A stretch of 64,000 bases of DNA from Caprella mutica. Lineage: Eukaryota; Arthropoda; Malacostraca; Amphipoda; Caprellidae. How positions within the stretch are numbered: position 1 is the stretch's first letter; each line of letters opens with the position of its first letter. Location: positions 1-64,000 of the forward strand of contig CANNZV010000922.1 of assembly GCA_947561585.1 (NCBI GenBank), written 5' to 3'. The translations under genes were made by a program, and so were the position numbers. The notes below the pieces were generated by a model. It was not told where the DNA came from. It saw only the letters and a program-made list of their open reading frames with translations, and did not search any database. Below are positions 58,199 through 64,000 of this stretch, piece after piece.

Positions 58199-60245
58199 CT
58201 ACACGAGAATTTCAATTTCATTAATTTCTATCATAATCATGTTAGGAGATTGTTGACGACTCCGAACGACAATGACATAACGATAGGAATCCGAAAGGTG
58301 TTCCAGGTTCGTATTCCACCAGTAACCGAGATTGATTGGGGAAAGGGGAACAAACGCCACCCTTGTACCAGAATCAATACCTCCAGTAGCTACATCTTCA
58401 TTGGAAACGTAAATCTGTAAAACAAACTTATGTATTATTTCTACAATTTATTTAGATAATATTGATACTATTTGAGATAAGCTCATTGTAAAAAGTTCAT
58501 TTCAATGAGCTGAAGAGATGTACTGTGAGTTTTACACCATCAATTTACCTGAGTCAATCTGACTATGAATTAGGAGTCAATATGACTCTTGTTTTTGAGT
58601 AAAATACTAGGATGAGTAAAATTGACTCACACTTTTGAGCCTGTTTTGGATCAAATTGACTCATACTTTTTTCTCAGTGTGCAGGTATATTGTAAATCTA
58701 TTGTTTCAGTATTAGAAAAAGTTAAATACAGCTCAATATATATTCTATACTAAAATTTTCCTATTTCTTATCCTGTGTTCTGTTTGAAAGAGTAACCTCG
58801 AAAGTCTTGAAGCGAGTCTGGCCGGTTATCCTGATTTCTTTGATTACATGTGGAGTGGTCAGATCTGCTTGAAACCAATTCAATGTGTCATCATTTGAGT
58901 TACCAGATTGGAAGAAGGAGCCCATGTTGCCATCTACAGCTTTGTTCGCAGCTCTACAAAACATGAATAATAATATTGACATATGAATTGGAATTAAACA
59001 AGAAAGTATATGTAGATAAAATTAGACTAAAAGACTAATTAAAATTAAAGATAATAAAAATGGACGCATTCCAAAACGTACATCACGATTTAAAATTAAT
59101 ACAAAATAAGCAGGATTGTTGCCCATACAAAAAATCAATTAAGTTTTCATGACTAGTTCACAGAATTAATGATATGCCACAAATGATTAAATGCATTTTA
59201 ATGATTATTAATTGATATTTAGTTGTACTTTAATTTGATAAACTATCATAATTTCATAGATTTGTGATAAATTTAATAATTATTATCCAACGCAAGTAAA
59301 ATTTGGATGCAAATCATAATGACTCACTTCAGAACGGTTGAAGAAGAGAGTGCGTCCAAATGCAGAGGAGTACCCATGATACGGAGGACACTGTCAGAAG
59401 CAGCGGGCAAGGCATCGTGGAAAATGAGGATGCAAGTGGTGTCTGAAAAAAGCATTTCAAAACCTTACATATATTAATACTTTTGAAATAAATCAAGTAC
59501 TTTTCAATCATTTGCATTGTAAAATATGTTGCAAATTTGTTGAGGTATATAAGTGATCGCTTGTTAAGATATGAGAACATTTTTGTATTTTTTTTTCAAT
59601 TTCACAGCAAGAAAGATTGTAAGAAGATGATAATTAGTTATTTTGTATTCCTCTTATCTCAGGAAACATGACTGCAACGAGTCTTCCACCTTAAAATCAT
59701 AAAGACACTTTTCCTTCTTATGCTAAACGAAAATTAGTTATTTGGTAAAAATAAATTTGCTATTAGATGAAAAAAGGTACGAGATGCATCAAAAATATTA
59801 TTGAGACAATAAATGAATGAAAACATAGATCCATTTCTTTCCATCATGATGTGATATGCAATAAAAGTTGTTGCTACCGGTTCGTTCTTCTAAGATTTCA
59901 AGTGTATTAACAATTCTTGCATTAATAATCAATCGTCGTATCCCTATTCAATTATGGATTAAGGAATTACTTATTATAGGTTATATTCAACGTACCCGGT
60001 AAGTAGAGGTTGCACATGCATCTCCTTCTGAAACACATGACATCGCACAGGAGCCTCCTCTTGAAGAAGTATGTTTCTCTTTCGGGGGAAAAGGTGAATC
60101 TGAGCCACTGGTTGTAGCCAACTCCACCCAAACATCTTTCCACTCCTCCAGTCGGGTCGCAAACATCATCCAAACAGACCAAAGAAGCGATGCAAAGAAC
60201 TACCAAATCAGCGATAAGCAGAAACCAAAAAAGATATAGCTTCAT
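58199..60245 (-). CDS. Secreted F5/8-type C (fucolectin-like) protein, 4 exons, 253 aa
   Basis: Minus exons are 60245-59996, 59442-59328, 58953-58773 and 58414-58199. Exon 1 has a signal peptide (MKLYLFWFLLIADLVVLCIA) and a Cys-rich module (LCDVMCFRRRCMCNLYLP) resembling a PAN/apple fold. Exon 2 adds CILIFHDALPAASDSVL. The F5/8C domain starts near KAANKAVDGNMGSFFQSG, runs through LNWFQADLTTPHVIKEIRIT and FKTFEVTLSN, and in exon 4 ends with YRYVIVV and INEIEILV, the expected last strands. Introns 1 and 2 are GT-AG. Intron 3 has an AG acceptor but its only sensible donor reads CAG-GATAAG, a GA where GT is expected. If unspliced, the protein stops at 58761 (185 aa), cutting the domain in half. 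Such domains bind glycans or phospholipids outside the cell. The ligand is unknown. Confidence 0.75.
58550..58675. repeat. Dispersed TGAGTCAA repeat, copy 2
   Basis: Same order of words as 23507-23660 (CCTGAGTCAATCTGACTATG; AAAATACTAGGATGAGTAAA; TTGACTCA), lying inside intron 3 of the F5/8C gene. Confidence 0.6.
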
Positions 60246-62454
60246 GATCTTAAACTTTGATATAAATTGTTCGAAATCACTTCAACAACTTAGAAAAACC
60301 GTGATTGACAATTAGGTGATTAACTGATTGATTTTAAGGAAAATACACGGAAGAAAAATTATATATATGAAATCTTCATCTGCTTTTTATATTTCAGTAT
60401 AGATTGGAGAGGAGTAAAGGGAAAATGTATTCAGAAAATCTGTATTTGGATAAAACTGATATATCTCTTTTCTATTTAAGAAGAGGCGGAGCCAAGAAAT
60501 CCTCTATAAATACCTTTGATTACTCACACTTTCATACTTGGTTATAGAAAGAATAAATAAAGATTTCCTGAGATATTAGAGTTTTTCCCAATATCGATTG
60601 AATTCACAGAATTCAATTCAGTTTACATAAAAATTCGTAATGGTGATTGTGAGATCTAGACACTGAATAACTAGCCAATAAATAATTTACGAATATGAAA
60701 GATATAATTTCTGCGATAAAAAAAATTGTATAGAAAGAATAAAATCAATATATCATATTGCATTCATAAAAGTCATATATATACTATATAGTGTACTTCC
60801 CCGTTAAAATTAACGGGGTTTCCATAGTAAATGAAAATATTTATATTTAAAAAATATATAATTATATACATAAATTTTTTTTTTAAATTTTACAGTACCA
60901 ATTTCATTAAATATAAATTTAATTTCTTAAACGAAGAAACTAAATAAGATATTTATGATTCGAAAATTGTATCGCAGACAGCTCCTCATATTGATAAACC
61001 TCGCCTTGTCAAAATCATACTCGTAATAGTGATGAAGAACACTCATATAAATTCAATGCGTCTGTGTTACTAGGCAACTTTTCACGGTTACTCTAGCGAT
61101 ATAAAAACACTCGCCCACAATATACTTGTCCACTTGAACAGGTTATTGAAATAGAGTTTCTAAAACGGAATTGATCTTGATCATAATTGATTATATGTAT
61201 ATACTTAATTATTCAATGTTTATATGAATGATATTGGATACTCACAGTAAAGTTATAAAAAAAATCCAAATTTTTTGAAAATCTGAAAAATGATTAATAT
61301 AACATATAACATTTACTCATTTCTGTTTGAAAAATATTGTCTTTTCAAATGAAATATAATAATTTTTTACTATATCATGAATTTTTTATTCTTGAGAAAC
61401 TAGAATGCAGGCAAATTAAATATTTCTCGCAAGGTGACTATTTATATTTAAGAAAGTAATAATCTTAAAATAACAGATTTTGCTTCAGTCAAAAATAAGC
61501 CCTTTCAAAAAGGCATTCTAATTACATATTAACTTGAACATAATGAATTTGTTACTTCTAGAATGTGTTGAAGAAGTTGCTTTGTTCATCTACTACCACC
61601 AGAAGTCAGAACGGTAACTGTCGCCATAGGTACGTACTCTCTTCACCAAAAAGAGCGTGACTTATTAATCGTTGAGCTTAAGTCAATATAAGAAGAACAT
61701 TAACCAATAATATCTTATATGTATTTCATAGATAACATGAGAAGGAAGTAAAGTATTGTAATATGCATATAACAATATGGGTATTAAGTACGTTAAATGT
61801 ACAGTACTTAAAGACACTAAGTACATGACAAAAAGTACTTAACTACTAAATAAATGAACATTATTTTTATGTTATATGGGCATGAAGTATCCCATATATA
61901 GAGTGTTCGGCAAATATGTACCCTATTTCTCCATTTATTATATATCCAGAGGAATAGAAATATTTAAAATCGGTTTATTTCCTTCTATTTATAGGAAATT
62001 TTATTTTTAATTAATCTAAATAATTTATTTAAATATCTAGTGAATTATGAGTGCACAGTAAGAAGCTAGTCGTGCCCTCAAAACGTTTTTTTTTAATTCG
62101 AACTTACAGAAAATAAAATTTTTAAGGAGTTACAATTATAAAAATATTGACTTATACCTATATATATTCCTACTTCGCTCTTATTACCATTTGTAATAAA
62201 ACTGAGTTGAGATTTTGGAAATAAAGGCGGGGCTTGCATTTATTGCTATATTCACTTTAAATTATCAAAGTAACTCAAAGTAAACAAAACTGCAGGCCCA
62301 CGTTCGATACCCAGACACATCACCTCACTTCTTCTCATTTAATTTGTATATAAGTAATATAACATTAATGAAATTGATATGTCCCAAAAGTGAATTGCAC
62401 TATATGCATTAAAATAGAAAAAGTTGGTAATAGATAGGTACAGTTCGATATTTT
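60246..62454. other. Non-coding region with short repeats
   Basis: 60250-60560 would be the promoter region of the F5/8C gene. 60799-60818 is the palindrome CCCCGTTAAAATTAACGGGG preceded by GTGTACTT, also at 13050. 62125-62250 repeats the termini of the 44430 element (AAGGAGTTACAATTATAAAA; GCTCTTATTACCATTTGTAA). 61895-62100 starts GTGTTCGGCAAATATGTACC and may be another transposon end. No gene. Confidence 0.5.
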
Positions 62455-62800
62455 AACTTTCTTCTGGAAATATATATTTAACATCGAATTTGCTGTCTAT
62501 TTCATTACTAGAACGATTTCGTTTCTATACGTCATTTAGAAAGACTATTAATACAGACTATCGAAACAGTTTCCAAATACTTTCAATTTAGATATGTTTT
62601 TATCGCATTTGGTGTCTATTCCATTACTAAAACACTTTGGTTTCTATACATCATTTAGAAAGAGTATAAGTACAGTATAATGGTATCAACCATTCATCGA
62701 AACAGTTTCCAAATACCTTTAATTTAGATATGTTTTTATATCGTATTAGGTGTCTATTCCAGTACTAAAACGCTTTCGTTTATATCTCTTTTTTTATTTC
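62455..62800. repeat. Tandem repeat, 3 units of about 115-135 bp
   Basis: TATCGAAACAGTTTCCAAAT, TTTAGATATGTTTTTAT, GTGTCTATTCCATTACTAAA and ATCATTTAGAAAGA recur in order at 62465, 62565 and 62690. Confidence 0.8.
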
Positions 62801-63245
62801 TTCGAGTGTTGCAGCGCTAATCTAAAAATGTATCTGGACGATATAGACTGTCGATTTTTTTTTCGATATCGAAAGTGTAGAGCACGTGTTACCGTTTAGA
62901 AATATAATTGGCATGACTATGTTTTCTGGGCACCTTCTATTGTGCCAATGTGTAGAACATTTTTTACTACGGATTCTATCATACGTACATAAGGCTGAAC
63001 TGATACTGTCGGTAACGCCATATCTGCACTCGTTATATAACTTATATTGGCCATTTTTAGGTATCGGTGATTTTTTGGCATCGGATTGGCAGATCAAGTA
63101 TCAATTTTGATAATAATTATGGTATCAGTAGGTACTCTTTATATCAGCCAATTATTAGGTATCTGAGATCTTTAGGTATCACCGTATAGGTAGATTGCCA
63201 ATACTAAGTATCGGCAATAACTATGGTATCGATACAGCCCTATAA
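62801..63245. mobile_element. Possible hAT-like terminus and GGTATC-rich segment
   Basis: 63060-63230 is rich in GGTATCGG/GTATC words and ends TATGGTATCGATACAGCCCT, whose reverse complement AGGGCTGTATCGATACC resembles hAT-type transposon ends. The matching left end was not found. Confidence 0.3.
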
Positions 63246-64000
63246 ATAATGAGTGCTATCCAGCTACTCTCACTCTCGTGGCAAACAGTACACTTGATAC
63301 AATCATACAGAGCTCACAATAACTTTCTACTTAAGAAATACCTGTATCTCAAGAAAGCACGCGTCTCACAGAAGCATGATCCACTGGAACTATAATAAGA
63401 CATTTATAAGTCACTTGCCAGACCTGGGCCAGTGAGTTGACAAACCTTAGATCTTTCCTGGCTCAATGTAACACCAGTACTACATCGGCAACGTTATAAC
63501 TAGGGATGTGACATTGTGCATATATGCAGTCCTCTACATATATTTCAATAGCATATAATATGCACGTGTGTATATATGCTAACCGAGAAATAGGTACTTC
63601 TTGGTCAATTTTTAACATGTAAATGTCTAATCTATGCCGTTTTCTTCTGGACCCCTGCATAGAAAACGATTTTAACTGTGGACCCAAGTAACTTTTATCA
63701 AACTAATTATTCAAATTTAAAAAGTTTGTAGGTTGAATATTGAAATTACAAATGTATTAATAAATAATATGACACTTGGTATTTAGTAAATATGTACTTA
63801 TATTTATTGATAAATAAATGAATAGGTACAATTATTTTAAAGAGTTAACTACTCAAAAAATATCAACTTATAGCACGTATATAATTTATTTAAGTAATTA
63901 AACACGAAACAGTTTAAATTTTCCATTTAATAACTTAGTGTCGCTGCTTATAGCTGGGGATCCTTTGAGATTAAATGGAACCCCTGGTCTAACAAGATGG
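63246..64000. other. Non-coding region to the window edge
   Basis: No supported gene. Frames of about 74 codons here lack any recognised motif. Confidence 0.4.

Noticed and set aside
58133..58420. 95-codon + strand frame
   Set aside because: Antisense shadow of exon 4 of the F5/8C gene, which fits the domain in phase on the other strand.
1..64000. tRNA, rRNA or snRNA genes
   Set aside because: I looked for obvious A/B-box and cloverleaf signals by eye and found none. A dedicated scan (tRNAscan-SE, Infernal) would be needed to exclude them.

Overview
This 64 kb window is AT-rich, gene-poor eukaryotic DNA full of introns, tandem arrays and small DNA transposons. It is almost certainly arthropod, probably insect. 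The reasons are a SmydA-type SET/MYND gene (an arthropod-specific subfamily), a TATA plus TCAGT-type initiator core promoter, mariner, Merlin, piggyBac-like and pogo-like elements, and a broken copy of a multi-exon gene family I associate with insects. I cannot name the species. There is one 24-base assembly gap.

Layout: 1-3.7 kb, minisatellites and MITEs. 4.1-5.9 kb (-), a five-exon gene for an unrecognised 198-residue secreted protein. 6-14 kb, arrays and nested MITEs. 15.7-16.6 kb (-), a single-exon secreted protein of about 300 residues. 17.6-19.65 kb (-), a complete four-exon SmydA-like gene that I joined splice site by splice site. 20.6-27.0 kb (+), a tandem segmental duplication carrying two three-exon genes for short secreted peptide precursors. 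Each has its own TATA box and poly(A) signal, and the second carries a mariner copy in intron 1. 28.8-35.0 kb, a mosaic of direct and inverted duplications containing a Merlin-type element. 40.1-42.5 kb (-), a broken copy of an insect multi-exon family. 46.9-47.9 kb (-), a decaying C2H2 zinc-finger gene. 48.6-51.2 kb, an unusual palindromic repeat mosaic with a local GC island. 53.4-57.2 kb, a pogo-like relic next to a 2.5 kb satellite of 14-bp TATA-containing monomers. 58.2-60.25 kb (-), a four-exon secreted protein with an F5/8-type C (discoidin/fucolectin-like) domain, whose last intron seems to have a GA instead of a GT donor.

No operon logic applies. The nearest thing to a system is the peptide-precursor pair: both have a Met-rich signal peptide, an acidic spacer, and a conserved R-M-T-[RK]-Y-G-K-x-L-G-K-R core ending in a Gly-Lys-Arg processing and amidation signature. 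Their coding exon 3 has diverged clearly more than the adjacent 3' UTR.

All exon joins come from reading GT/AG signals and phase by eye. No similarity search was run, and family names rest on recognised motifs.
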